From contig NZ_CP186540.1 in the NCBI RefSeq assembly GCF_049389645.1, forward strand, positions 372,001 through 436,000: DNA of 64,000 bases, in the 5' to 3' direction. The notes beneath the pieces were generated by a model that was given only the letters and a program-made list of their open reading frames with translations, had not been told where the DNA came from and searched no databases. This document shows, one piece after another, positions 33,627 through 42,581 of the stretch. The position numbers were made by a program, and so were the translations under genes. Numbering within the stretch: the first letter of the stretch is position 1; the number at the start of each line of letters is the position of its first letter. Source of the stretch: Alkalibacterium sp049389645. GTDB lineage: Bacteria > Bacillota > Bacilli > Lactobacillales > Carnobacteriaceae_A.

Positions 33627-34955
33627 TTAATTGATAGCTTGAGACTGGCTTAAAATGCGTTCAAAAGCATGTTCAAATTTTTCTACGTCCCCTGCTCCCA
33701 TAAATATAACAACTTGATTTTTATGTTTCAAAAGCGGTGACATGTCTTCTTCAGTCAATATTTCTTTACCTTTTTCTGTCTTATCGAGTAAGTCTTTGAT
33801 TGTCACTTTACCATCTTGTTCTCTGGCTGATGTAAATATATCACATAAATATACTGCATCCGCTAAATCTAAAGCTTCCCCAAATTCATCCAGCAAAGCA
33901 ATCGTTCGACTGAATGTATGTGGTTGGAATACTGCAACGATTTCTCTATCAGGATACTTTTGATGAGCTGCATCAAGGGTTGCTCTGATTTCAGTAGGAT
34001 GATGAGCGTAATCATCGATAATTATCGTATCCATAACATTTTTTTCAGTGAAACGTCTTTTAACACCTTCAAATGACATTAACCGTTCCTTGACTTTATC
34101 CTGATCTAGTCCTTCATAATGAGCAAGAGCGATGACTGATAAAGCGTTCTGGATATTATGTTTACCAAATGATGGAATAGTAAAGCGTCCATAAAAATCT
34201 CCTCGAACGTAAACATCAAAACCAGAACCCTGAGTAGAGCGTTCAATGTTTTTGGCTTGAAAATCATTGTATTCATCAAAACCATAATAAACGATAGGCA
34301 CAGATGCGTGCAATCGTTGCAATCTCATATCATCTCCACAAGCAAAAATCGCTTGTTTTATTTGTTGTGAAAATTCCAGAAAAGCATCTTGAACGTCTTC
34401 AATGCTTTCATAATAATCTGGATGATCAAAATCAATGTTTGTAATGATGGCATAATCCGTTGCATAGGCTAAGAAATGTCTTCTATACTCACAGGCCTCC
34501 AAGACAAAGTATTTAGCGTCCTTCACACCACTACCCGTTCCATCACCGATCAAATAACTTGTATCTTTAATACCGCTTAGTACATGAGCGAGCAAGCCTG
34601 TGGTACTTGTTTTCCCGTGAGAGCCTGTGACAGCGATGCTAGTGTGCTGATTACTCAGTTCTCCTAGAAAATCATGGTACCTTTTTACAGTAAGACCTAA
34701 CTCTTTAGCGCGAACGATTTCCTCATGTGAATCCGGAAAAGCATTTCCGGCAATTATAGTCATGCCTTCTTTAATATTATCTTTATCAAAAACAAACATT
34801 GGGATATTTGCTTCGTCCAGATTTTTTTGAGTGAAAAAGTATTTCTTCACATCAGAACCTTGAACTTTAAATCCCTTGTCTTGAAGAATCAACGCCAAAG
34901 CGCTCATACCTGATCCTTTAATTCCTACGAAATGATATAGTGTTTCTTGATTCAT
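33627..34955 (-). CDS. murC: UDP-N-acetylmuramate-L-alanine ligase
   Basis: MurC adds the first amino acid of the peptidoglycan stem. The 442-residue product has an N-terminal UDP-binding domain (FVGIKGSGMSALA), the ATP-binding motif GSHGKTSTTG, DFDHPDYY, and IDDYAHHPTEI in the C-terminal domain. The ATG at 34955 is used because GGAGG lies upstream; an in-frame TTG sits within that ribosome binding site. The gene stands in the conserved murC-(sftA position)-ytpR neighbourhood. Confidence 0.97.
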   Translation of the reverse strand: MNQETLYHFVGIKGSGMSALALILQDKGFKVQGSDVKKYFFTQKNLDEANIPMFVFDKDNIKEGMTIIAGNAFPDSHEEIVRAKELGLTVKRYHDFLGELSNQHTSIAVTGSHGKTSTTGLLAHVLSGIKDTSYLIGDGTGSGVKDAKYFVLEACEYRRHFLAYATDYAIITNIDFDHPDYYESIEDVQDAFLEFSQQIKQAIFACGDDMRLQRLHASVPIVYYGFDEYNDFQAKNIERSTQGSGFDVYVRGDFYGRFTIPSFGKHNIQNALSVIALAHYEGLDQDKVKERLMSFEGVKRRFTEKNVMDTIIIDDYAHHPTEIRATLDAAHQKYPDREIVAVFQPHTFSRTIALLDEFGEALDLADAVYLCDIFTSAREQDGKVTIKDLLDKTEKGKEILTEEDMSPLLKHKNQVVIFMGAGDVEKFEHAFERILSQSQAIN

Positions 34956-35075
34956 TATAAAAAAGGCCTCCAATTATCTCTAACATGCTAATTTCACATC
35001 GTAATATACTATATGGCAAATAGACAAAAAAAGCTAGTGATACATTATTAATGTTAAAACACGTTAATAAAGCAG

Positions 35076-35657
35076 CTAATTTTCAGATTGTGACTTATCT
35101 TTATAATTAAACAAGCCAGGTACATTTCGTTTTTCATTGTTATTTCCACTTTTTTCTTCTTCCATTATTGCAGCAAGTGTCCGATTCAATCCAAACGATT
35201 TTTTTGTCAATTTCATTGATTTAATTTGAGGTACAACCTTTTTCCTTGATTTGCGGACCTCTTCTGTTCTTTGAGACGTGCTTTCACGCCATAAAATTTC
35301 CAGTTCTTCTGTTACGTGTTTTTCATATACAATAAAATCTTTTTTCTCTTTTTTCATGTCTGCCTTTAATTTATCGTAATTCAACTTATTTTTTATTTCT
35401 TTTTTTGGTTTGTGATAGCCATAAATAGGAGAAGGTACTCTACTCACTTCAAAAGGAGGAGAAATATATCCTCTTCGTCTATCTTCCTCTTTATCAGTCA
35501 AATATTCCTTAAAGCCTTTTTCTACATCTTCTCTACTTTTCACATATTTCGGAAGTGAATAGGAGTCGTCAAAAGAAACTTGCTTCTTTTTTTTGCTTTT
35601 ATGACTTTCTTCATTTTTATGCGTCGTTTCAAAAAAATCTGTATACTTAGAAGTCAT
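35076..35657 (-). CDS. Basic protein with an SftA-like PSPIYGY segment, possible remnant of a DNA translocase
   Basis: This 193-residue, highly charged protein is rich in Lys, Glu and Ser, and no enzyme motif is visible. One segment, PPFEVSRVPSPIYGYHKP (about residues 66-83), resembles a conserved stretch in the cytoplasmic N-terminal region of SftA/YtpT-type FtsK translocases. In Bacillus the sftA gene occupies this place between murC and ytpR. No FtsK motor, Walker motif or membrane segment follows. The gene has a strong AGGAGGG. It may be a stand-alone division-associated protein derived from SftA. That interpretation is inference, based on motif memory and position. Confidence 0.6.
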   Translation of the reverse strand: MTSKYTDFFETTHKNEESHKSKKKKQVSFDDSYSLPKYVKSREDVEKGFKEYLTDKEEDRRRGYISPPFEVSRVPSPIYGYHKPKKEIKNKLNYDKLKADMKKEKKDFIVYEKHVTEELEILWRESTSQRTEEVRKSRKKVVPQIKSMKLTKKSFGLNRTLAAIMEEEKSGNNNEKRNVPGLFNYKDKSQSEN

Positions 35658-35692
35658 CGTTTCCCTCCTTCGTCTTAGCTAAAACAATCAGA

Positions 35693-36298
35693 TTATAATT
35701 TAAAGTCTGTTCCGGTCTCTAGGTCATCATCCAGAACCATAATGCCATCAGATTCTTGAGGCAAGCCAAGTTCTCTTGCAGAGCAGACCATTCCTTCACT
35801 GGTTACTCCTTTTAGTTCACCCGGCCATATAATCAAACCGTTTGGCATTATTGTTCCTACTTTGGCAACAACGACTTTTTGTCCTTGCGCAATATTGCTT
35901 GCTCCGCAAACAATTTGCACTTCTTTGCCATCATTTATCTCTGTTTGTGTAACACTTAAATGATCTGATCCTTCTACAGGTTCGCATTTTTTTATAAAAC
36001 CTACAACGAAATTTGAACCACTTGCTGCTTCAATTTTTCTTTCGAAAGCTGCTTCTTTGATTAAATCATTCAGTATTTCAATATTTTCTTCTGATAACGT
36101 AACAGGACCATTGGTTAGATTTTTTAAATGGGTCGAAGCGTTGAATAGATTGTAACCTACAATAGTATTTGTTTCCTTATTTTTGATTTCCACCAAATCA
36201 CCAGACTTGTTGGCTTCTTGAACATCACTTTCACTTTTCTCGAATAAAATCATCAGTGTATCTTTTAAACCATTATTATTATACGTACTTACAAACAT
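35693..36298 (-). CDS. ytpR: YtpR-type tRNA-binding domain protein
   Basis: The 201-residue product has a Firmicute-specific N-terminal domain (to about 90) and a C-terminal EMAP/tRNA-binding OB fold with FVVGFIKKCEPVEGSDHLSVTQ, VCGASNIAQGQKVVVAKVGT and GVTSEGMVCSARELGL. This domain is found in PheT and MetG. Its exact role is unknown. AGGAGAACGCG precedes the ATG. Confidence 0.92.
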   Translation of the reverse strand: MFVSTYNNNGLKDTLMILFEKSESDVQEANKSGDLVEIKNKETNTIVGYNLFNASTHLKNLTNGPVTLSEENIEILNDLIKEAAFERKIEAASGSNFVVGFIKKCEPVEGSDHLSVTQTEINDGKEVQIVCGASNIAQGQKVVVAKVGTIMPNGLIIWPGELKGVTSEGMVCSARELGLPQESDGIMVLDDDLETGTDFKL

Positions 36299-36337
36299 AT
36301 CGCGTTCTCCTTTTAGTGTTTATATTATTAATGTATA

Positions 36338-37426
36338 TTATTTATTGAGCTTTAACGTTTCTAAAACGGAACGATCAAACGACTTCACGACCTGATAGGC
36401 CATTTCTCTTGCCGCCTCATAATCATCAATTCTAAACAATGACTGGTGCGTATGGATATATCTTGCCGGGACGCCAATCACTGCACTAGGTATGCCTTCA
36501 TTTAGCTGATGAGCCGCTACTGCATCGGTTCCGCCTTTTGAAACGAAATACTGGTAGGGAATATTATGAGTATCGGCTGTATCCAGCAAGAAATCTTTCA
36601 TTTCTTTTGACAATATCATTCCCGGGTCTTGAAATCTCAACAAGAATCCTTCACCCAAACGTCCAAAAGCTTCTTCATCTCCGTTTAAATCATCAGCCGG
36701 TGAACAATCAACCGCAATGAATGCATCAGGATCGAATTTTCTTACCGCACCCTTTGTTCCACGCAAGCCCACTTCTTCCTGTACATTAGCGCCGACAATA
36801 AGTGTATTAGGTAAAAGATCATCCTTTAATTTCTCAAGTAGTTCAAGCACTAATGTCACACCAAAGCGGTTGTCCCATGCTTTCCCTAAAAATGCTTTGC
36901 CATTGGCTAGTTCAACTGTCTCCACTTTAGGAACAATGGCATCACCAGGTCTCACACCGTATTCTTCCGCTTCATCTTTAGATTCAAATCCACCATCAAA
37001 CAAGATATCCTCGATAGCTGGCTTGGCTGAGTCTCCATTTTTTTGTAAATGAGGTGGGATAGAAGATGATACAATTGGATAATTCCCCTTTCTCGTTTGA
37101 AGTGTAAACCTTTGAGCTGACACAACATAAGGATTCCAACCACCTAATGGCAATACTTTGATCAAACCCTTCTTGGTAATAGCTGACACCATGAAACCCA
37201 CTTCGTCCATGTGAGCAGCAATCATCAATTTAGGTGCATCCATTTGAGAAGATTTTTTTACACCGAATATTCCACCTAATCCATCATAATCAATTTCATC
37301 AACATACGGTTTCATCTCTTCACGCATAAAGGCTCTTACTGTATGTTCAAATCCACTTGTTCCTTGTAATTCAGTCGTCTTTTTAATTAGCTCTTTAGTT
37401 TTTGAGTTTTTATGGTCCATATTCAT
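36338..37426 (-). CDS. M42 family glutamyl aminopeptidase / endoglucanase-like metallopeptidase
   Basis: The 362-residue product is an M42 (TET-type) aminopeptidase that releases N-terminal residues from peptides; many in lactic acid bacteria prefer Glu or Asp (PepA). Metal ligands and catalytic residues are visible in AAHMDEVGFMV, AWDNRFG, QEEVGLRGT, VDCSPAD and GGTDAVAAH. AAAGGA lies upstream of the ATG. In B. subtilis ytoP occupies the matching place near ytpR. Specificity cannot be read from sequence. Confidence 0.93.
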   Translation of the reverse strand: MNMDHKNSKTKELIKKTTELQGTSGFEHTVRAFMREEMKPYVDEIDYDGLGGIFGVKKSSQMDAPKLMIAAHMDEVGFMVSAITKKGLIKVLPLGGWNPYVVSAQRFTLQTRKGNYPIVSSSIPPHLQKNGDSAKPAIEDILFDGGFESKDEAEEYGVRPGDAIVPKVETVELANGKAFLGKAWDNRFGVTLVLELLEKLKDDLLPNTLIVGANVQEEVGLRGTKGAVRKFDPDAFIAVDCSPADDLNGDEEAFGRLGEGFLLRFQDPGMILSKEMKDFLLDTADTHNIPYQYFVSKGGTDAVAAHQLNEGIPSAVIGVPARYIHTHQSLFRIDDYEAAREMAYQVVKSFDRSVLETLKLNK

Positions 37427-37469
37427 AATTTATAATCCTTTCACTATATGTATTGACCTGTCTTTTATT

Positions 37470-37498
37470 ATTATACACAAAATATCCTTTAATTTTAA
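37470..37498 (-). promoter_or_regulatory. Promoter of the M42 peptidase gene
   Basis: TTAAAA (37493-37498) and TATAAT (37470-37475) lie 17 bases apart on the minus strand, preceded by a TGTG just before the -10. They are about 45 bases upstream of the start codon. Confidence 0.55.
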
Positions 37499-37575
37499 AC
37501 TTTCCTTTTCTATTACACTTCATCTGCGTGTGTGATAAAATAGAGCTAACCTATAAATGTAAAGGAGGAGTCACT

Positions 37576-37929
37576 GTGTTTCAATCGAAAAAAATGAAAT
37601 GGTCAAATTATTCTTCTCAAGAATGGACACTTCTTTCAATCATTCTTGCGTTCTTTTTTCTTCTTGGTATGCTGTCATTTAAGCAATATAGTAAAAACAA
37701 AGCTTTAAAAGCAGATGATATATTAAAAGATGTAAAAAAAGAATTTCTTAAAGAAGGCACACTAGATGGATCTTGGATAGAGTTAACAAAAGTACCTTGG
37801 AAAAAATTCGCTCATAAAACGGATGTATACTACGGTGGTATTTCTCGTTATGAGGACTACAAGTTAGTTCAGTATGAATTTATTGCTGATGCATATTCAG
37901 GTAGTATTATTGATATATATCGCGTATAA
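37576..37929 (+). CDS. Small single-pass membrane protein with a PepSY-like C-terminus
   Basis: From a GTG at 37576, with AAAGGAGGAG just upstream, the product is 117 residues. A hydrophobic segment (about 17-34, LLSIILAFFFLLGML) is followed by a Lys-rich stretch and an extracellular part with VYYGGISRYEDYKLVQYEFIADAYSG, reminiscent of PepSY-type domains. It lies on the plus strand between two minus-strand genes and ends at a shared terminator. Function is unknown. A better start than longer in-frame ATG forms is supported by the ribosome binding site. Confidence 0.75.
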   Translation: MFQSKKMKWSNYSSQEWTLLSIILAFFFLLGMLSFKQYSKNKALKADDILKDVKKEFLKEGTLDGSWIELTKVPWKKFAHKTDVYYGGISRYEDYKLVQYEFIADAYSGSIIDIYRV

Positions 37930-37938
37930 TCGCCGTCT

Positions 37939-37994
37939 ATAATATTAAAAAGCCAAATTGTTCTTAGGGACAATTTGGCTTTTTAATATTATAT
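37939..37994. terminator. Bidirectional terminator
   Basis: A nearly perfect 23-bp stem has its centre at TTCTTAGGGA and arms containing AAAAAGCCAAATTGT and complement. It ends both the small membrane protein gene and trmB. Confidence 0.9.
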
Positions 37995-37997
37995 AGA

Positions 37998-38642
37998 TTA
38001 TTTTTTTGGAAATTGCAGAACAGCTTTGTATATTCGCTTACCTTTGTTAGAGAATTTTTCTTCATACTCTGTCATAACATTATCTTTAACATCACTTCGA
38101 TGCAAATCGAGATAAACTTCCTTGAGCTTCACAGGATAATTAGAGAAGCTAACTAAAGAATATTCAAATAATTTCTGATTGTCTGTTTTAAAATGCAACT
38201 CACCATTCGTATTTAGAATGGTTTCATATACAGCTAAAAAATTTTTGTAGGTCAATCGTCTTTTTTCATGACGATTTTTTGGCCAAGGATCTGAAAAAGT
38301 TAAATAAATGCGATCTATTTCATCTTCTTCAAAATAGTGCGTTAAATCACTCGCATTCACCTGCAACAACTGCACGTTCGGCAAGTCTTCTTCTATCTGT
38401 TTTTCTAGAACCGCTATGATAACACTCGATAGTAACTCAACACCTACAAAATTGATCGCAGGATACTTTTTAGCCATCTCCATTATAAACTGGCCTTTTC
38501 CGCATCCAATTTCAATATGAATTGGGTTTTCATTAACGAATCGTTTCTGCCAATGTCCCTTAATTTCTCCGGGATCATTAACGACATATTGAGAATATTC
38601 TTCTAATTTATCTATCGCATGGGGTTTATGACGTAATCTCAT
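37998..38642 (-). CDS. trmB: tRNA (guanine-N7-)-methyltransferase
   Basis: TrmB makes m7G46 in tRNA using SAM. The 214-residue product has a SAM motif IEIGCGKGQFIMEMA, LSSVIIAVLEKQI, DRIYLTFSDPWPKNRHEKRRL, and FKTDN. The second of two close ATGs is preferred because AAGGAG would overlap the first one; homologues start M-R-x-R-H-K. ytmP is directly upstream as in Bacillus. Confidence 0.96.
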   Translation of the reverse strand: MRLRHKPHAIDKLEEYSQYVVNDPGEIKGHWQKRFVNENPIHIEIGCGKGQFIMEMAKKYPAINFVGVELLSSVIIAVLEKQIEEDLPNVQLLQVNASDLTHYFEEDEIDRIYLTFSDPWPKNRHEKRRLTYKNFLAVYETILNTNGELHFKTDNQKLFEYSLVSFSNYPVKLKEVYLDLHRSDVKDNVMTEYEEKFSNKGKRIYKAVLQFPKK

Positions 38643-38668
38643 TCTCATTCTCCTTCATTCTATTCAAT

Positions 38669-38706
38669 AAAAAAGGGGTCAGATTGAAAATCTGACCCTT
38701 TTTTAA
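38669..38706 (-). terminator. Terminator of ytmP
   Basis: AAAAAGGGTCAGATT pairs with AATCTGACCCCTTTTT around a three-base loop. The ytmP stop codon lies at the edge of the stem, and T residues follow on the minus strand. Confidence 0.9.
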
Positions 38707-39494
38707 GTTTTAATTAGCTTTATTGTAATATTTAACTTAATTAACTCATTGTTCATCCGGATATAATCTTGTTTTTTATGATTACTTTTCAAATCATTTA
38801 AAATATTTAAAAGAGCATACCAATAGATTTTATCTTTTGAAATATCCCCATTCAAAAGGTCATCAGAGTTTAACCATTTATCCCAGCTGTCAGGATGTAT
38901 ATAGCGTTCCATCAACTGACTCATATCGTAACAAGAATCCGATATAATGACTGAATCCCAATCAACTAAGTATAGATGATTTTCATTAGACAACAGTAAA
39001 TTTTTATGTGAAATATCTCCGTGGCATACAACTTTATTATCATTACTTGTTTCTTCAGGCATGTTTTCTTTCAAATAAATGATGGCTTCTCTTATTAAGG
39101 GATGAGTTCTAAGATCAGTAGCTAAGTCAGAAAGCGAATCGTTATAAAAATCAGATGGATTAAAAACTTTACCGCCAAGCCTCATCAACATACGTTTTAA
39201 ACTTTGAGAATAATGGACCTTGCGAATAATATCAAGCACATTCGACATGTGCATTTCTTCTTTATGAAGTGTTCTTCCGCTGCACCATTCTTGTGCTGTT
39301 AAGACGTCTCCGTTACCCGTTCTTTTTGTCCACACCAGTTTAGGTGAAATGCCTTCTAGGGATAAGGCGGCTAAAAAAGGAGAAGAATTACGTTTTAAAA
39401 ATAATCGTTCTTCATTTCTTGTCCCCATATATGCTTGACCTGTTTCTCCACCGATAGGATGTAATTGCCACCCCGATTCTCTTTCCAACTCCAT
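38703..39494 (-). CDS. YtmP-like phosphotransferase (aminoglycoside/choline kinase family)
   Basis: The 263-residue protein has the protein-kinase-like fold with the catalytic loop VCHGDISHKNLLLS (HGDxxxxN) and the metal-binding LVDWDS. The N-terminal lobe has NEERLFLKRNSSPFL with the ATP lysine. It matches the YtmP group next to trmB; the substrate is unknown, and choline or another small alcohol is possible. A good TTGACG/TACAAT promoter lies upstream. Confidence 0.88.
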   Translation of the reverse strand: MELERESGWQLHPIGGETGQAYMGTRNEERLFLKRNSSPFLAALSLEGISPKLVWTKRTGNGDVLTAQEWCSGRTLHKEEMHMSNVLDIIRKVHYSQSLKRMLMRLGGKVFNPSDFYNDSLSDLATDLRTHPLIREAIIYLKENMPEETSNDNKVVCHGDISHKNLLLSNENHLYLVDWDSVIISDSCYDMSQLMERYIHPDSWDKWLNSDDLLNGDISKDKIYWYALLNILNDLKSNHKKQDYIRMNNELIKLNITIKLIKT

Positions 39495-39554
39495 ATTTAC
39501 TCAATCCTTTTTAATCTTTAGTCAAACAATGGTAAATACATTGATGCACCTTCT

Positions 39555-39583
39555 ATTGTAGAAAGAAAATAACGCATCGTCAA
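39555..39583 (-). promoter_or_regulatory. Promoter of ytmP
   Basis: TTGACG (39578-39583) and TACAAT (39555-39560) on the minus strand have a 17-base spacer, about 60 bases upstream of the start codon. Confidence 0.8.
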
Positions 39584-39628
39584 GCGCATGCATGTTCTTT
39601 TTTATTTTCTTGAGAAAAACCAACTCAT

Positions 39629-40489
39629 TTAATTTGTTAATTTGCCACACTGTTGCACTATTTCGATCTTATAACACTCCTGCAGTCTTTTGACAATTGA
39701 ATTGCTTTTAAGCACAGTGAAAGACTGATTATCCACTTGATTCACCGGCATTATTTCTATCGTGGTACTTGAACAAAACACCTCATCAGCTTTTAATAAG
39801 TCAGCAGTGCTATATGCTTGTTCATACACAGGAATATTCAATTTCTTAGCACAATTTCTCCAAACTACTTTTGTAATCCCGGGTAAAATCAGGTTACCAT
39901 CAGGATGTGTGTAAATAGCTCCGTCTTTTACTATTGCTACATTTGAAGATGAACATTCTGTTACAGTTTGATTTCTATGAAGAATAGCTTCGTCTGCATT
40001 GTGTTTATGCGCCTCATGTTTTAACATGATATTGCCTAATAAAGAAATCATTTTTATGTCACATTTCAGCCAGCGTATATCCTCTGTAATAATTGTTTTG
40101 ATCCCCGTTTGCAGTTGCTCAAGATTTCTTTCAGCCGTTGTGATAGAACCTGTCAACAGAGGTTTAACGTCCTGTGAAGGATACGTATGATCTCTCGGAG
40201 AAGCATTACCTCGCGTCATCTGTATATATAAATTACCTGTTTTAATTCCTGACTCTTTTAAGAGAGCAGTAATCAACATTTTTATCTCATTCTTAGACTG
40301 TAACACATTCATTTCTATTTTTTTCGCACTCGAAAAGAAACGATCAATATGATCATCTAAGCAAAAATACATATGATTATAAATTCTGATGACCTCATAA
40401 ATACCATCACCAAACTGGTATCCTCTATCCTCAAAGTCTATCTTGACTTCTTCTCTATCTACAATCTTATTATCCCAAATGACTTTCAT
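39629..40489 (-). CDS. dat: D-amino acid aminotransferase (class IV)
   Basis: Dat interconverts D-alanine and other D-amino acids with PLP, supplying D-glutamate for the wall. The 286-residue product has EDRGYQFGDGIYEVIR, the PLP lysine in GNIMLKHEAH, and HRNQTVTECSSSNVAI. These closely follow Bacillus D-amino acid transaminases rather than BCAT. The ATG overlaps the ecsB stop by four bases, so it is the third gene of ecsA-ecsB-dat. Confidence 0.92.
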   Translation of the reverse strand: MKVIWDNKIVDREEVKIDFEDRGYQFGDGIYEVIRIYNHMYFCLDDHIDRFFSSAKKIEMNVLQSKNEIKMLITALLKESGIKTGNLYIQMTRGNASPRDHTYPSQDVKPLLTGSITTAERNLEQLQTGIKTIITEDIRWLKCDIKMISLLGNIMLKHEAHKHNADEAILHRNQTVTECSSSNVAIVKDGAIYTHPDGNLILPGITKVVWRNCAKKLNIPVYEQAYSTADLLKADEVFCSSTTIEIMPVNQVDNQSFTVLKSNSIVKRLQECYKIEIVQQCGKLTN

Positions 40490-41706
40490 GAAAATTTCTC
40501 CTTTTTATTTAAACGTCTGGGTAGATAACCGTATACAAATAAATAGATAAACATGATATTTATAACCAGCAGCGCAGTCATCGTGAACCATCCACTACTG
40601 ATTGAAGCTAGACTATAAACGATTGTGCTCCCCACTAACAATATGACTAATAACTTTTGAATAGTGTTAATCTTATCAGTATCTGTATTAGGATACAATC
40701 TAAAATAAACTGTTTTTTTAAAAGCTTGCCTCATTGGTATTAGTTGGAACCCGATGAGATACAAAAACAAAACGCTTATAACACTATTAATAATCCAGTT
40801 ATTTGAGAAATATATAGCGATACCTCCAATTAAAACCAACCTCAGATAGAGTCCACTGAAATTATAATTTCTGATAAACATTCTTGACAGAAAATATATT
40901 TCCGGATTTTGATTGAAGACAGAAAAAGTATAAAAGAAATCTAAAAATTTAAGTCTTTTTACTTTATGTTTAGAATAAGGTGTTTCAATAAACATGTTGA
41001 TGATTGAGTATATTTTTTGTGTGCGTCTTTGTTCAGTTTCAATAAGAGACTCCCAATTCCAGTTCTGAGATCGAGTGTAAATAAAAACATACAAGAAAAA
41101 GATACTTAATGCAGCTAATGCTATAAAAAAACCAATGAAGACTGAAATAAATATACTAGTGAGTATCCCTGTCAGAGATATAACATTGATAACATACCGA
41201 ATGTTTCTACTGGTTTCTAATTGATGCTGCTTCAAAGAATAATACGAATGAATACCATGAGTTACTTTCCAGAACACAAGTGTCAATAACCAGATAATCT
41301 GATTATCTGGTTCCATTTGCTCTATACCGATAAGTAAAGGCACAGACAAAAAACCGATTACTATTGTGTAGAAGACATGAAATATTAAGCTGTATACGAG
41401 ATTTTTTCTCATTATAAGATTAAATTCTTTTTCTTTTGGCAAAAGAAAAACGGCATCTGCTGGTTTCACCAGCGTCCTTATATTCCCGGAAAAAATAACA
41501 AGTATAATAACCAGGGATAAAATCACTTTGGGAAGCAAGGCCTCTACCTGCACTGACTCCAAATAATTTTGATACGCTAGACCCGTGGCTCCTCCCAATA
41601 CAAGTAGTAAAATGACAAAATGATCATTCAAAACATATTTTAAATATTTACCCAGGTTTTTATAATAATATGATTGCCTGTTTCTAAACAACCCATCGAT
41701 CGTCAT
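40486..41706 (-). CDS. ecsB: ABC transporter permease EcsB
   Basis: The 406-residue membrane protein has hydrophobic segments near residues 31-48, 55-77, 105-125, 180-225, 285-340 and 370-400. EcsAB affects protein secretion, regulated proteolysis and competence in B. subtilis; the transported substrate is uncertain. It overlaps both ecsA and dat by ATGA. Long basic cytoplasmic loops (for example near 225-265) are typical. Confidence 0.92.
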   Translation of the reverse strand: MTIDGLFRNRQSYYYKNLGKYLKYVLNDHFVILLLVLGGATGLAYQNYLESVQVEALLPKVILSLVIILVIFSGNIRTLVKPADAVFLLPKEKEFNLIMRKNLVYSLIFHVFYTIVIGFLSVPLLIGIEQMEPDNQIIWLLTLVFWKVTHGIHSYYSLKQHQLETSRNIRYVINVISLTGILTSIFISVFIGFFIALAALSIFFLYVFIYTRSQNWNWESLIETEQRRTQKIYSIINMFIETPYSKHKVKRLKFLDFFYTFSVFNQNPEIYFLSRMFIRNYNFSGLYLRLVLIGGIAIYFSNNWIINSVISVLFLYLIGFQLIPMRQAFKKTVYFRLYPNTDTDKINTIQKLLVILLVGSTIVYSLASISSGWFTMTALLVINIMFIYLFVYGYLPRRLNKKEKFS

Positions 41707-42443
41707 TTTAAAAATCCTTCCCTGTCCGCCAATTGTGTATACATTTCATCTAAACTGGCTTCAGGCATGCCGAATTCTTTTCGCAACTCAATTAATGTCC
41801 CCTTAGCATAAATTTCTCCATTATCTATGATGACAAATCTGTCACAAATTCTTTCTGCACTAGCTAACACATGAGTAGACATCAGTATGGAGGCACCCTC
41901 TCGTTTCTTCTGTTCCATCATTTGAATCAAGTCCCTTATCGCTATCGGATCCAAACCTAAAAAGGGTTCATCGATGATGTAAAGAGATGGGTCAATAATA
42001 AACGCACACACGATCATTACCTTCTGTTTCATACCTTTAGAAAAATCACTGGGAAACCATTCTAAACGATCAGTTAAACGAAACTTCTCCAATAATGGTA
42101 TAGCTCTATCCATTGCTACAGAAATGTCTACGTCATATGCCATTGCGGTTATCTCAATGTGTTCCTTAAGCGTCAACTCGTCATACAGCAAAGGCGTTTC
42201 GGGGATAAACCCTATTTTTTTTCTATATAATGAAGGATTTTCTTTCAATGTTTTGCCATCCAGTTTTATCTGGCCTTCGAAAGGTTCCATCAATCCAATT
42301 ACATGTTTGATTGTTGTGCTTTTACCCGCACCATTTAAACCAATTAAGCCGATCAATTCCCCGTCATTCAAATCAAAGGAGATATTTTTTAAAACAGGCA
42401 TCCGACTGTATCCGCCTGTTACATTTTCAATTTTAAGGCTCAT
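41703..42443 (-). CDS. ecsA: ABC transporter ATP-binding protein EcsA
   Basis: The 246-residue ATPase has Walker A GLNGAGKST (35-43), the Q-loop around GFIPETPLLYDE, the signature FSKGMKQK, Walker B LYIIDEPFLGLDP and an H-loop STHVL. It pairs with EcsB. A strong AGGAAGG precedes the ATG. It is the first gene of the operon and divergent from hit. Confidence 0.95.
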   Translation of the reverse strand: MSLKIENVTGGYSRMPVLKNISFDLNDGELIGLIGLNGAGKSTTIKHVIGLMEPFEGQIKLDGKTLKENPSLYRKKIGFIPETPLLYDELTLKEHIEITAMAYDVDISVAMDRAIPLLEKFRLTDRLEWFPSDFSKGMKQKVMIVCAFIIDPSLYIIDEPFLGLDPIAIRDLIQMMEQKKREGASILMSTHVLASAERICDRFVIIDNGEIYAKGTLIELRKEFGMPEASLDEMYTQLADREGFLK

Positions 42444-42493
42444 TAATATGTTCCTTCCTACGTATAATGTAATTATTTTACCATATCTAGACC

Positions 42494-42520
42494 GCCTAAA
42501 ATGATTTTAGGCTTCTTTTT
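42494..42520 (+). terminator. Orphan plus-strand terminator-like hairpin
   Basis: GCCTAAAAT pairs with ATTTTAGGC (42494-42512), followed by TTC and five T residues on the plus strand. No plus-strand gene precedes it, so it may stop antisense transcription of ecsA or read-through toward hit. Confidence 0.55.
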
Positions 42521-42581
42521 ATTATTTAACCTTATTATATGATAAAATGATGATATACAAAATGAGTGAAAGAGGGATAAT

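Noticed and set aside
37453..37575. An N-terminal extension of the small membrane protein with an extra hydrophobic segment
   Set aside because: The GTG at 37576 directly follows a strong AGGAGGAG; the upstream codons are part of the promoter region and lack a ribosome binding site.
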